64,000 bases of DNA from Cordilura impudica (lineage: Eukaryota; Arthropoda; Insecta; Diptera; Scathophagidae). Of the stretch, positions 22,669-33,800 are shown piece by piece (position 1 is the stretch's first letter; the number at the start of each line of letters is the position of its first letter). Below the pieces are notes generated by a model. It saw nothing but the letters and a program-made list of their open reading frames with translations. It searched no databases and was not told the DNA's origin. Position numbers and translations under genes: made by a program. The stretch lies in the NCBI GenBank assembly GCA_963682025.1, contig OY821520.1, positions 239,697,914 through 239,761,913 of the forward strand, written 5' to 3'.

Positions 22669-22814
22669 AAAAACAAGTAAGAGTGTTCAATTCGGCTGTG
22701 CCGAATTTTTTGATACCTTCCCCACCTGAGTCTTTAATTTTTAGTTTTTAATTTTTAATTTTTGATTTTTAATTTTTAGTTTTTAATTTTTTATTTTTAA
22801 TTATTAATTTTTAA

Positions 22815-23552
22815 TTTTTGTGTTTTCCATTTTTCATTATTCATTTTTCAATTTTCATTTTCCAATTTCCATTTTTAATTTTTCAATTTTCATTTTCCAT
22901 TTTCAATTTTTCAATTTTCAATATTCAATTTTCATTTTCCATTTTTCAATTTTCATTTTCAATTTTCCATTTTTCATTTTCAATTTTTAGTTTTTCAATT
23001 TTCATTTTCAATTTTCCATTTTTCAATTTTCATTTTCCATTTTGCGTTTTCCATTTTTATTTTTTCATTTTCCATTTTACATTTTACATTTTTTATTTTT
23101 TCATTTTTCAATTTTCATGTTCCATTTTCCATTTTTAATTTTTCAATTTTCATTTTCCATTTTTCATTTTTCGTTTTTCATTTTCCCTTTTCCATTTTTC
23201 ATTTTTCAATTTTCCATTTTCCATTCTTCATTTTTCAATTTTCCATTTTTCAATTCTCATTTTCCATTTTCCACGTTTTAATTTTCATTTTCCATTTTTG
23301 AATTTTCATTTTACAATTTACATTTTTCATATTTCATTTTTCATTTTTCATTTTCCATTTTTAATTTTTCAATTTTCAATTTTCATTTTCAATTTTTCAT
23401 TTTTCATTTTTCATTTTTCATTTTTCAATTTTCATTTTCCATTTGTCATTTTTCATTTTTCATTTTTCAATTTCATTCTCCATTTTCCGTTTTGCATTTT
23501 CCATTTTTCATTTTTCAATTTTCTTTTTCCATTTTCCATTTTTCATTTTGCA

Positions 23553-23583
<31 letters not shown>

Positions 23584-23765
23584 TTCATATTTCTGTTCTC
23601 GTTTTCCATTTTCCACTTTCCATTTTTCAATTTTCAATTTTCATTTTCCATTTTTCAATTTTCAATTTTCATTTTCCATTCTCCATTTTACATTTTCTAT
23701 TTTCCATTTTTCATTTTCCATTTTTAATTTTTTATTTTTCAATTTTCTTTTTACATTTTCCATTT
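22815..23765. repeat. irregular pyrimidine-rich array (CATTTTTCAATTTTC type)
   Basis: Almost a kilobase of CATTTTCC, CATTTTTC and AATTTTTC words in irregular order, internal to family A. The strong strand bias (T and C only, with A) creates long false ORFs rich in Phe, His, Ile and Ser. Confidence 0.9.
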
Positions 23766-24372
23766 TTCATTTTACATTTTACATTTTACATTTTACATTT
23801 TACATTTTACATTTTACATTTTACATTTTACATTTTACATTTTACATTTTACATTTTACATTTTACATTTTACATTTTACATTTTACATTTTACATTTTA
23901 CATTTTACATTTTACATTTTACATTTTACATTTTACATTTTACATTTTACATTTTACATTTTACATTTTACATTTTACATTTTACATTTTACATTTTACA
24001 TTTTACATTTTACATTTTACATTTTACATTTTACATTTTACATTTTACATTTTACATTTTACATTTTACATTTTACATTTTACATTTTACATTTTACATT
24101 TTACATTTTACATTTTACATTTTACATTTTACATTTTACATTTTACATTTTACATTTTACATTTTACATTTTACATTTTACATTTTACATTTTACATTTT
24201 ACATTTTACATTTTACATTTTACATTTTACATTTTACATTTTACATTTTACATTTTACATTTTACATTTTACATTTTACATTTTACATTTTACATTTTAC
24301 ATTTTACATTTTACATTTTATATTTTACATTTTACATTTTACATTTTACATTATACATTTTACATTTTACAT
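23766..24372. repeat. near-perfect 7-bp tandem array (ACATTTT)n
   Basis: About 85 consecutive copies of ACATTTT with only a few substitutions at the right end. It sits inside the irregular array and looks like a recent expansion of one word. Replication slippage is the likely cause. Confidence 0.95.
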
Positions 24373-24976
24373 TTTCCATTTTCTGTTTTTCATTTTCCAT
24401 TCTCCATTTTCCTATTTCATTTTCCATTTTTCATTTTTAGTTTTCATTTTTTCTTTCATATTGGCGATTTTTTTTATTATAACGTGATAACGATAAAAAA
24501 ATATGTGGCAATACTACTAACATGAGCTATGTTATTGTGTTCTTGGTATTGTTAATATATGTATATGCATAATTTTTGTGGCATTTTTTTATGTTGTTGT
24601 ACAATTATAATGTTCCACCACTAAACTGTTACAACAAACACACTGGGTTTTATGTTTTTTTTAGAGGTATCTACATATTTTTGCTCGTATCTAATCACGA
24701 TGATGCCCGATTTAGCCAATTTTCAATACCAACCTGCTGGGAATTATGGCAAATGATATTATTGTAGCCTTATCCAGTTAGATGGTTTTTTTTTTGTGAA
24801 TGAGCGTGATTTCAACAGACAGACGGACAGACGGATATCGCTATATCGACTCGAGCTGTGATAAGGATCAAGAATATATATACTTTATGGGGTCGGAAAT
24901 TAGTTTTTCGATGCGTTACAAACGGAATTACAAACCTATATATATCCTCTGCCACTGACGTGTGGAGGGTATAAAA

Positions 24977-26495
24977 ACTCAGTCTTAGTGCTTGGATCGA
25001 GTTCCATATGATTAGATAAAGTTTTTCTTTTGGTAAGACAAAAATGTTTCGATAAGATGTAATCTGTTCATAAAACGTGATCTTTTGCTTAATTAGGCGT
25101 TAGACAGTTCACTGACATATTTTGAGGGATGTCTAGTAAAAGGTTGCCCTACAAAAGTACATTAAGCTTGTTTGCGTTATATTTAGCATTTACTGGCTGC
25201 GATTTAATGAATTAAAAATTTAATATTTCGACCATTAAAATTTTTTATATGTTGACATTTTCGTACACATTTTTCCTACTCTTTGTCGTCATTAATTAAC
25301 TGCAGGAGGACGGAAACACACAATTTTTTTTCTCCCTCTCTTTCTCTTTCTCACTATCTCCGAAACACATTGAATTTTCTAAACAAAAAAATTTTATTTA
25401 TTTTTCAAAAGATTTTAGTTTATTTTTCTTAATCTTTTTTCTATTTTTGAGTTTAAAATTAAACATACAATTGAGAATTTTAAAAGATTTTATTGTTTTT
25501 GTAGAAAAAATATTTTCGCTACTCGTACTACTGCAGTTTTCGATGAAATTTTGTATTGTGCGGTTTAACAAATTGTTGAAATTAAAAAAAAAAAAACGGA
25601 TTATATGGAATATTTTGTAACTGAAATAAGTGGATTGAAAAATAAAGAATTTCAAAAATTTTGTTAAAAATAAATTTAAAAAAGATAAATAATTTTTATT
25701 TAAAAATTTTTAAAAAAAAAAAAAGGATTAAAAAATATACATATAGAGAAAAATTAAAAGAAAAATTCTTAAAATAATTTTTATTTAAAAATTAAAAAAA
25801 AAAAAAAGAATACAAAACTGAATTTTGGAATAAAAATTGTAATAAAAAAAAATTAAATATAAAATTCTTATTTAATAGAAATTTGTTTTATCAAGAAAGA
25901 AAAAAAAAAATAAATAAATAATGAAATTTGCACTACGACATAAATATAAAAAGTAATTTTTAATTATAATTATTTCAATTAAAATATATTTAAATATTTT
26001 TTTTTGCTGGATTATATCAACCACCTAATGAACAGATATTAAAAAAATTACAATGTAATTGAAAAAAAAAAATATATTAATATATATATATATATATATA
26101 TTTCAAACTTATAAAATTGATTACTTAACATTCTCGTTCTCAAATAAACATACATATGTTAACATAACGAAAATATTTTAATAACACTGCCAATTTATAA
26201 ATAAAACAAAAAATTTAAAAAGATCCATCATCAAAATAAATAAAAAATCCGACCTGATTAACACAAATATTTTATGTAGTTACGGTTTTATTGTGGTTTT
26301 TTAATGCAAACTGAATAATATATATGAATTTGTTTATAAATTAAAAAAAAAAAGCAACAATTAGCCACAATTTCCGCATACAAAGTTGTTGGCTGAATAA
26401 ACAAAAAGTGTTTAAGCAGTAAAATCAAATTCAACTTGTGTTGGTGTATGGTTGATAAAGAGAAAAAAGAATCAATTTTGATTTGAACAAAAATC
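24977..26495. other. intron 1, no gene; (TA)n near 26080
   Basis: Very AT-rich with many A runs. An AT dinucleotide tract lies at about 26074-26101. The last 200 bp before 26496 would be 5' UTR if the alternative exon is real. Confidence 0.5.
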
Positions 26496-26898
26496 ATGTC
26501 TGCTGCTACTCTTAGCTTTTGGCCAACTTCATCAACAACAACATCAATAGTGCCCGATAGTACTTCTAGTCCCACCTCTACCATGACTATAACACCAATG
26601 TCCTCTACAATCATCCATCGAAATACTCATAAAAAAAATTCCAACAATTTTACTGGCGACGAATGTCGGGAAATGCATGGTAACAACAAAAATTTCATTG
26701 TTGTTGATCATAGTGATGATGTTGTTGCTGCTGCTGGTTGTGATCGTCTTGCCCATGGCGATGATGCTGCTAATGATTATAACATTGCTGTTGATGGTTT
26801 TGATAGTTTAGACGGTTGTTGTGATGATCGTGCAAATATTGTCGATTTGATGATTGTTGATCGTGAAGTGGCCCGCAGCCATCAGCTGCTTAGAAATT
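26496..26898 (+). CDS. mnb: candidate alternative first coding exon of mnb
   Basis: ATG at 26496 opens MSAATLSFWPTSSTTTSIV and a Ser/Thr-rich, then Asp/Val/Ala-rich, low-complexity protein. The frame runs through LLRN to a donor-like GTAGGT at 26899. Cutting there leaves 134 codons plus one T, the same phase and even the same base as exon 1. Joining to exon 2 gives ...LLRN-L-SAA, in frame with the known Mnb sequence. Unspliced, the frame stops at 26913-26915. It would give an isoform about 116 residues longer than the exon-1 form. I do not recognise the peptide itself. The alternative is a chance ORF in CAA/GTT-repeat-rich DNA. Confidence 0.6.
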
Positions 26899-27549
26899 GT
26901 AGGTGGTTTGTTTAATTTTTTTTATGTCATTTAAGTTTTTTTTTTTTTTGTTTATTCTTTGTTTAATTTTAATTGTGTGTTGGTGTAGTTTGTGTCATTT
27001 AAAGACGTTTTTTGAACATCTGCATCCCGTGAAAGTGACAAATGATAAAACTTTTTTTAAAAATGAAATTCAGAAATTAATTACGAAAAAAGTGGTTTAT
27101 CCCAGGTAAATTTTTGTGTACCAGTTCCTGATCTTAATAGTTTTAGAGCAAGTTAATAACCGTAATATGTTCCAACACGTGATTTATGATATATAAGTAG
27201 TTAAAGACCGTTACAGACCCTAAATCTTACATGAATCTTACAAAAAAAAATCAGTTTACACTGCTCCACTTTAGCCGATTTTTAAAGAATGTTTCATTTA
27301 TTCGTATGAGCCCATAACAATTTAAATAGAATAAATAAATCTTTTACGAAGCCCATTGATTACACAGGTCCATAAAATGTAATAAAACTCCTGAATCTGC
27401 AACTAGAGTATACTTTTCTATATTGATTCAGAATTTCTCTATTACATCAGGTTTATGGGATATATATAGTAATATTCTTGTCGGTCCGAATATCGAATAA
27501 TTTCAAATAAATAACCGACTTCCATATGTGTGATATTTTTTTAACTTTT
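26899..27549. other. intron 1, no gene seen
   Basis: AT-rich intronic sequence with no supported feature. Confidence 0.5.
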
Positions 27550-28570
27550 TCCTTTCCAATTTGATTGAACTACTCTTTAAAAACAACCTCAATCAAATGG
27601 CCACTTCTATTGGTCAAGGTAAAATATGCCCTTCATGTTGCATTTTCCATAACTTTTTCGAGCATCTGGGGCGGTGAATGAACTCTTCAATGATCTGAGG
27701 CTTGTTCTCGTACACTTTGCACTTCAAATAACTCCGCGAAAAGAAGTCCGGATGGGTCATATCTGGAGATCTGGCTGGCCAGTCAATATGGTATTTTTGG
27801 CATCACACGTCCACGGAATTTTTGTTGCAGCAACTACATTGTTTGATTTGAAGTGTGTCAGTAACCGTCTAGACCTTTTTACGTATTTTTGGACAGACAT
27901 AATACTCTAGCATCCACCAATATCATTTCCCCTCGCCCAATGATCGTTGTTGCAATGGTATTTTCTAGATCTTTTGCGGATTCTCCGTTCACCAAATGCG
28001 GCAAATTCCCTTGTTAATGCCGCCACAGAGTGTGAAATGGACCTCATCGGTCATCAAAATTTTCTTCCAAAAGTCAGGTTCAGTGTCAACAAATCGAGCA
28101 CTTGTTTAGCTGCATTGCATGCGACGTCGCTGGTCTGCCAGCAAAATTTGTTCGAGTTAATTGTATTTGATACGGAAACAAATGCAAATCATCCTTGAAA
28201 ATACATTGCATTGAGTTCGGTGACAATACTATCCATTTGGGTTCTCGGAAACACTCTCTTACCGCTTAATTGCAACATCTTTGGCGTTGATGAACGGCAT
28301 GTGGACGATCAGCAATTGTCGCGTGCTGAACAAAATTCGACACTAAGCGACGAATACTTTTGTCAGGCGGTGCTTCTTGACCGCGATATTTACGACAATA
28401 TGCACGTTGAGTTAACACAACTGTACGACTATTGTCAATGCACAACGTCACTATTACGGCGCGTTGGTTTGGTGTAAACTGATACATGGTAAAAATTGTA
28501 CTGACTTCAAGTTTCAAAAACATTTGTTATTCAGTCAATCGGTTGACAAATGTCAAAGTTATTAAATATT
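27550..28570 (-). pseudogene. mariner-like transposase relic
   Basis: The minus strand starts (28523 leftwards) with MYQFTPNQRAVIVTLCIDN and KSIRRLVSNFVQHATIADRP, an N-terminal HTH of the type seen in DD41D mariners. Later scraps are QIQLTRTNFAG, CRIWGTENPQ (the same words as in the 20288 copy) and DWPARSPDMTHPDFFSRSYLK around the last catalytic Asp. Stops and frameshifts are frequent. Plus-strand ORFs here are shadows. Ends not identified. Confidence 0.72.
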
Positions 28571-28868
28571 GCCATACCGATATAAAAGACGGAGACCCTT
28601 ATATACAGTTACTTGGCTTGGCGTAGGAAACTGTACTTCCCTTTAACCTTGCACTTTTTGCTTACTTTTTCTTAAACTTTTATACATTGTGGATGCTTCT
28701 ACAAACTAATTCTTTCAAATGGGGTCGGATCATTCAGTCCGTGACTTTTTAAATGGTAGTTTTTTAACCCGGTCTCCTTTTAAACCAATACACTGCATCT
28801 AACGTTTCGTTAAGTTTTCGATTCCATCTATATAATATGATTTCTCGAGGCTTTTTTTTTAAGTACCG
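28571..28868. other. intron 1 spacer, no gene seen
   Basis: No coding signal or repeat that I can support. Confidence 0.5.
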
Positions 28869-29026
28869 TTTTTTTAAGCCTAGTTCCGCGAAGCCGAGGG
28901 CTTGTCTGCAGATTCTAATTTTGGCTTTTTTTTTTGCAACGACACACCAAAGCCTCTGGTGGGAATCGAACCCACGACCCCTGCATGATAGGCGAGTACA
29001 CTACCAACTCATCTACCGGGGCGCTT
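28869..29026 (-). repeat. tRNA-derived SINE, tail type 2
   Basis: Minus-strand copy with the head at the right (reads AGCGCCCCGGTAGATGAG... with GTTCGATTCC B box). An A run follows, then a tail different from the 16967 copy: GAATCTGCAGACAAGCCC, TCGGCTTCGCGGAACTAGGC and TTAAAAAAA. The same head-tail combination recurs at 45174-45343. Confidence 0.82.
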
Positions 29027-29159
29027 TCATTGTTGGAACCAAATCTCTGAGCCAATTCTTGAGATTTGGAAATAGCATACAATCACTAGGGACTTAGAGA
29101 GCCATGTGTAGTCCAGTTCACTAAATTTCGTTTTCTTCGTAACCAAATGTGAGATTTTT

Positions 29160-29750
29160 TTTGTTAAATCGATCAATTAAGTTGGCATAATATTCGCCAC
29201 GGATTTTTTTTTCACTTTTTGAGAATAGTCGATCTGGATTATGCCGCGTTGATACCAAAGAACTGTCACTTGGCCTCCTCTACCAATGATTAACATGAAT
29301 AAATTCATTGTTTCAATTGCTGCTTGGTTTTCGAAAAGATTTGGTAGATCCATATTTCGTCCACCATTAAGAAACTGTGCAAAAACTCGAATGGATATTC
29401 CATCCATATAATAGTCGCTGTTGATTTGTCAGGATCGGTCCATTTTTGGGCCTAGTCCCCATATAGATATAGCATCCGATATGAACTTTTTCATATCTGC
29501 AGCCAAAAAAATTAATAAAAATTCCACTCAAATTTGGTTTACGCTTATTTTCGATATCCAGTTAGTTGGGCCTGAGTGATAGGGTCTCCAAACGCATGGT
29601 ATAGGGTATCGTATAGGTGGTCTTACATGTTTTTATTTAGTGTTGTTGGAACCAACCGACCGGATCGCTCTTTATATTCTAAGCTTTGTCGGCCTTCTTG
29701 AAAGTGTTTGTACCAGTTCTAAAAGAAATTTCCAAAGAAATTTCATTCCT
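29160..29750 (-). pseudogene. mariner transposase relic, interrupted by a family B fragment
   Basis: Minus strand at 29645-29740 reads NWYKHFQEGRQSLEYKERSG, a typical mariner HTH segment ahead of the linker. At 29177-29407 a second piece reads GQVTVLWYQRGIIQIDYSQK, matching the region after the first catalytic Asp. The Helentron family B fragment at 29425-29633 sits between them. Confidence 0.65.
29425..29633 (+). mobile_element. Helentron family B fragment (hairpin end)
   Basis: The last 200 bp of family B: GGATCGGTCCATTTTTGGGC, CATCCGATATGAACTTTTTC and ACGCATGGTATAGGGTATCG. The terminal palindrome is decayed to TAGGTGGTCTTACATG. Confidence 0.8.
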
Positions 29751-30143
29751 CAAACTAAATTTATGCAACTGACATTTTTAAAATCGCCAATTCACTTATA
29801 GTTGTTTACAAAATCGAGCATCACTTTCGAATCAGTGAAGATTTGAGACAGTACTACCAACCTGAAAAATCGTTAAGCCCGCTAAGTTAACATTGAAAGG
29901 TCACCTTTTCACTTGCCCAGTATTATGTACCTACTTCGATTGTATGGAAGAAATGCAAAGATTTTGGTAACGTTTGAATCCCTCTCGTAAAAGGAACTAA
30001 ACTAAGAATTTTGCATCTATGATATCTCTCAGTTTAATGCTGGAAGCCTAATATTTTCATACTGTACCCAAATCGATAAATCCGCAGTTTTAATTTAATA
30101 TCAAGTTTTCATTTGGACACAATTCGATATCGATGATCTTATA
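29751..30143. other. intron 1 spacer, no gene seen
   Basis: No recognised feature; the leftmost bases may still be N-terminal mariner debris. Confidence 0.45.
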
Positions 30144-31369
30144 ACGGGTTTTTCAATAAGAGTTTTATTTTTAAATAAAACAAAAACGGTTTTGGATATC
30201 AATGAAATTCTTTATTCCTGTGAAAGTACGTTCGATGCCATTATTTATGGAAATCGATCTCCAGACGCTGAACCCAATTTTCGACGGTTTTCGAGCATAA
30301 ATCGGCCGATACTGCTGCAATTTCACGTTCGATATTCGTACGAAGTTCACCAATCGTCGCTGACTTGTTGGCATAGACCATAGACTTGACGTAGCCCCAC
30401 AGGAAATAGTCCAACGGCGTCAAATCGCACGACCGAGGCGGCCAATCGACTGGACCATTTCGTGAGATAACACGTTCTCCAAACTTGGTTTCCAATAAAT
30501 TGATTGTGACATTCGCTGTGTGGCTTGTGGCGCCGTCCTGTTGGAACCACATGTCCTCCAAGTCCATATCATCCAATTGGGGCCAAAAATATTCGGTTAT
30601 CATTGCACGGTAGCGATTCCCATTCAAAGTAACGTGCCGGTCTTGATCATCACGGAAGAAGTACGGCCCAATGACGCCGCCGGCCCATAAACCGCACCAA
30701 ACCGTAATTTTTTCGGGATGCAATGATGACTCATGGAGTACGTGTGGGTTGCTGTCTGACCAATAACGCATATTTTGTTTATTGACGAAGCCATTCAGCC
30801 AGAAATGAGCAACATCGCTGAAGATGATTTTTCGATGAAAATCCGAATCATTTTCAAGTTGTTGCTCAGACCAATTCACGAACATACGACGCTTCTGGTG
30901 GTCAAGCGGCTTCAGTTCTTGCGTCAATTTGAAAATTCGCCACAACGACGTCACAGAGATGACCAACGCTTGAGAACGACGTGTGAGAGACACATTTGGG
31001 CTTTCTTCAACTGAAGCCTCAGCGGCAGCAATATTCTCAACACTACGGGCACTTCTTTGTCTCACTGGCACGGGAACATTTTGTAGTGTGCCTGTGGATT
31101 CAAATTTTTCCACTAGACGCTCAATTGTTGATCTTCTAGGACGATTATGACGACCATAAATTGGAAGTAGCGCTCTTAACGTTGAGGCCACTAACTCCGA
31201 ATTTCGGTAGTAAATTTTAATATTTTCGACTCGTTGTTGGCTCGTATATCTTTCCATCATGAAATGGCAAACCTTACTGAAGAGAAATGTCAAAATAGCG
31301 GCAAGAAATATGGCGTCGTTTGCTGTCCCTGTCTTTCTACTTTTGTAGCGTCCCTGTTGAAAAACCCTT
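30144..31369 (-). mobile_element. Tc1/mariner element, DD41D type, nearly intact
   Basis: Left end ACGGGTTTTTCAATAAGAG and right end, reversed, AAAGGGTTTTTCAACAGGGA, each bordered by TA. The ends thus share GGGTTTTTCAA(T/C)A as an inverted repeat. The transposase gene fills the minus strand. The element is 1.2 kb, usual for mariners. Confidence 0.9.
30241..31293 (-). CDS. DD41D mariner transposase, open frame with small defects
   Basis: Uninterrupted 350-codon frame. The native start is probably an internal Met (MERYTSQQRVENIKIYYRNS) 11 codons in, because that begins the HTH domain. Domains: first HTH to about residue 60, RRSQALVISVTSLWRIF as part of the second HTH, then the DDE domain with FSDVAHFWLNGF, WFQQDGATSHTA and SCDLTPLDYFLWG. 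Between the last two Asp are 41 residues. Defects: RIFKLTQELKP looks like a loss of about a dozen residues between the HTH and linker compared with the 20288 copy. The usual Glu after the first Asp is Val. The end RLEIDFHK is short. Probably inactive despite the open frame. Confidence 0.88.
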   Translation of the reverse strand: MTFLFSKVCHFMMERYTSQQRVENIKIYYRNSELVASTLRALLPIYGRHNRPRRSTIERLVEKFESTGTLQNVPVPVRQRSARSVENIAAAEASVEESPNVSLTRRSQALVISVTSLWRIFKLTQELKPLDHQKRRMFVNWSEQQLENDSDFHRKIIFSDVAHFWLNGFVNKQNMRYWSDSNPHVLHESSLHPEKITVWCGLWAGGVIGPYFFRDDQDRHVTLNGNRYRAMITEYFWPQLDDMDLEDMWFQQDGATSHTANVTINLLETKFGERVISRNGPVDWPPRSCDLTPLDYFLWGYVKSMVYANKSATIGELRTNIEREIAAVSADLCSKTVENWVQRLEIDFHK

Positions 31370-31371
31370 TA

Positions 31372-32400
31372 TATATATTACGGTTTCAATTGTCTTATAC
31401 TCATATTTAGACGAATTTTAGATTACTCTCATATACTTATAATTTTACTTATATGTACTTATATACTTATTCTTTAACTTTTGTCTTCAATTCCGACTTC
31501 CTTCTGGTACTCTGTTTTAATTGTAAGCAAACTTATATGCTTTTAAATATATCTCAAGTCACTTAAGGCAAAAATCAAGCAAAGGCATAAAAAACAGGTG
31601 ATCTGTGAAGACTTTTTTGTACAAGATTCGTTTCATGATAAGGTGTTTAAATGTACTCAATTCTAATTGGGTTTACAAAAAAAAATAAATAAATAAAACA
31701 AAATTTTTGTTCTTTCATAAAAACTATTATGTAATATTCTTTATAGCACAATATCCTGTACATACCTTTGTAGCCTGATACAAAGATTAACGTACATATC
31801 TGACATAAATACGTCTAACTTAGGAATGAAAACGAGACAATTTGGCAGCCGCACTATTTAGGTGAATATAAATTCTTTCGCCGATTAGTTTATTTGTTAT
31901 TTGTTGCTCTCGCATCATAATATTTGTGATGTTTTTAGTATAAAACATGAACATCAACATCAATTTATCGGTCTATGTCTTTCAGAATATGAAATAAGCA
32001 GAGCAACGTTAAGAGAAAACACTTGTTGTTGTTACTGCCACCAAAGAGATGCAGCACCGTTTCCGAACTTTATTTAAGATTTTTCTAGAATCTTGTGTTT
32101 GAAATATTATGAAAATTTATTAAATTGTGTTACCAATGACAAAACTTACAAAGCAAAAATAAAGAAAAAAATATTGTGCCATAAAAATGGAATTGGTGTA
32201 GAACAGGAACTACATCAGACAATCGAGCACAAGTTTTGTGTTTATAAAAATATTTGGCAGGTGAAATTCATAAATATGTTAATAGATTTTTAAAATATGT
32301 TTTAAATTACACTCTTTTTTATGTACGAATTTCTAATATTTTATAGTTTTATCTTATGAATTATATTGATTGGTATTTCTATATATATTTTTTTTTACAG
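31372..32400. other. end of mnb intron 1, no gene seen
   Basis: AT-rich. Closes with a T-rich tract and the acceptor TTTTTTTTACAG at 32389-32400. Confidence 0.6.
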
Positions 32401-32540
32401 TATCTGCAGCTTATGTATCCAGTGCGGCATCTGGCGTTGAGGCAGGCAGTGGTAGTGGTCGCCAACGTCATGCTCCACTTTATGGCCGTTTTGTTGGTGA
32501 AGAAGAGCTTCCTGCTACACATCGCGATGTTATGCATCAT
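32401..32540 (+). CDS. mnb: mnb coding exon 2
   Basis: Preceded by a polypyrimidine tract and ACAG, followed by GTAAGT at 32541. With the T from exon 1 it encodes 47 residues: LSAAYVSSAASGVEAGSGSG, then RQRHAPLYGRFVGEEELPAT and HRDVMHH. The RQRHAPLYGRFV...EELPATHRDVMHH part is the Mnb N-terminal segment as I remember it; the Gly/Ser/Ala-rich stretch before it is the variable part. Ends on a codon boundary. Confidence 0.95.
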
Positions 32541-33200
32541 GTAAGTAAAATTAAGAAAATTTTAAGATAAATTATTTAAATCTAAAGATCTTTTCATAAA
32601 TTTTTAAAATTTTGAAATTCTTCTATTGGGTAACATTATATTTGAATTTTTAGAATTTTTTTTATTGTTAACAATTTCGATGTACTTCCATGCAAGATTC
32701 CAGACTTTAAAAAATCTTCTTCAAGTATATGGAGATTTAGAAACACGATTGGAAGAGTCAAAGGAATTTTAAGTACGCAGATTCAAAATATGACTCATTC
32801 GACTTAATAAATCACAATTTTTTATATTTTAAGTTTCCGGCGTTTTTTTTGGAACCTTATTTTTTATTCGAAGTATTATCCATAGCTTGCCACTTCTTTT
32901 TCCCAACTTGCTGGCAGCATGCGGATAACGCATCCTTACAGGCTATCCACGAATCGACCCAATAATTGTTAGTGTTGCTAGGACAGATACAAGTAGATAT
33001 CAGAAGGAACAATGTCTTCCCAATTGACTGTTTCTAAATAGGTTTCGGCGCCGAAACATGTGGACAAGCATTATTGGCACGCTTTTCCTGGAGTATTCGA
33101 TCCAATCTAATCAAAGGAATAAAAAAAGTAAGCGGTTACGCTACTGATAACCTCTTCACTCGACCCAAATCTTTTACCGTCGAGCCATTTCTTCGCTAAA
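32541..33200. other. start of mnb intron 2
   Basis: Donor GTAAGT then AT-rich DNA. Around 32870-33080 the minus strand has a less AT-rich stretch (HAASKLGK...) that resembles a coding relic I cannot assign. Confidence 0.45.
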
Positions 33201-33800
33201 TCTGAAGAATATGTTGGGTGGGCTTTTTATTCATACATAATTGTCTACCGGTGCGTTGTCATGGTGGAAGAGCACTTTTTTCTTCGCCAAATGCGGTTGT
33301 TTTTGATTGAAATCAATGTCGAATCTGTCCAACAGCTGAGAAAAATATTCACCGGTGATCGTTTTATCCTTTTCAAGATAATAGAGGTTAATGAAACCGC
33401 ATAGCCAAAAAAAAATAAAAAATCCGTCAAATCCACCTTGGCCTTCTTCGCTATACGTTGTGCCGGAGAAGTCCACTGCTTTGAGTGTTTCTTGATCTCT
33501 GGTGTGTTGTGATGGATCCATGTCTCATCCACGTCTTCGAAAAAGTGCAAAAACTCCTTCGGATGGCGGTTTAATATCGCCAAACACGCCTTTGAAGTGT
33601 TCAAAGTCTTTTCATTTTCAAATATACATGTAAAATGTAAAACGCACTTTCATTTATCGACGATTTCTGGCGTGACGCCCTCTTTCTCGCTAACAAAGCT
33701 GGTGCGACTACGACGGAATTTAGTAAACAACTTTTTAACCATTGAATTTACGGATACAGTGTGTGTTTTTAACATCACTATTGGGGACTTTTATAAGTAA
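33201..33800 (-). pseudogene. mariner transposase relic, frameshifted
   Basis: Reading leftwards: KLFTKFRRSRTSF and GVTPEIVDK (N-terminal part), then FLHFFEDVDETWIHHNTPE with the first catalytic Asp. After a frameshift come KTITGEYFSQLLDRFDID and LAKKKVLFHHDNAPV, which holds the second Asp. This is the DD34D mariner layout (irritans/mauritiana type), distinct from the DD41D copies. The third catalytic region is degraded (PNIFFRFSEEMARR near 33200). Confidence 0.85.

Larger units (their letters stand above)
22672..24976 (-). mobile_element. Helentron/DINE-like repeat, family A, with expanded internal array
   Basis: The left terminus AACAAGTAAGAGTGTTC is followed by hairpin AATTCGGC-TGT-GCCGAATT (22689-22707). 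Next come an AATTTTTA-type array (22729-22812), a long CATTTTTCATTTTCC array and a pure 7-bp array. The conserved body occupies 24470-24976 and carries GGCGATTTTTTTTATTATAA, the GACGGACAGACGGA microsatellite and GGATCAAGAATATATATACTT; it ends TGGAGGGTATAAAA. The body with its (GTCY)n tract and a conserved core recalls the mini-me/DINE-1 class of fly repeats, now grouped with Helentrons. Classification is from memory of those families. Confidence 0.82.

Noticed and set aside
22818..24487. Long plus-strand ORFs (up to 380 codons) of repeating Phe/His/Ile/Leu/Tyr
   Set aside because: They are translations of the CATTTTC and (ACATTTT)n arrays, open in several frames at once because the arrays lack stop words. 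Not proteins.
26496..26756. Minus-strand ORFs overlapping the candidate mnb exon
   Set aside because: The plus frame ends in a phase-compatible donor and is longer; the minus frames (26288-26614, 26544-26756) have no splice or motif support.
27674..28477. Three plus-strand ORFs of 78-88 codons
   Set aside because: Shadows of the minus-strand mariner relic, which explains the sequence by recognisable motifs.
33597..33800. Plus-strand 67-codon ORF
   Set aside because: Antisense shadow of the mariner N-terminal region.
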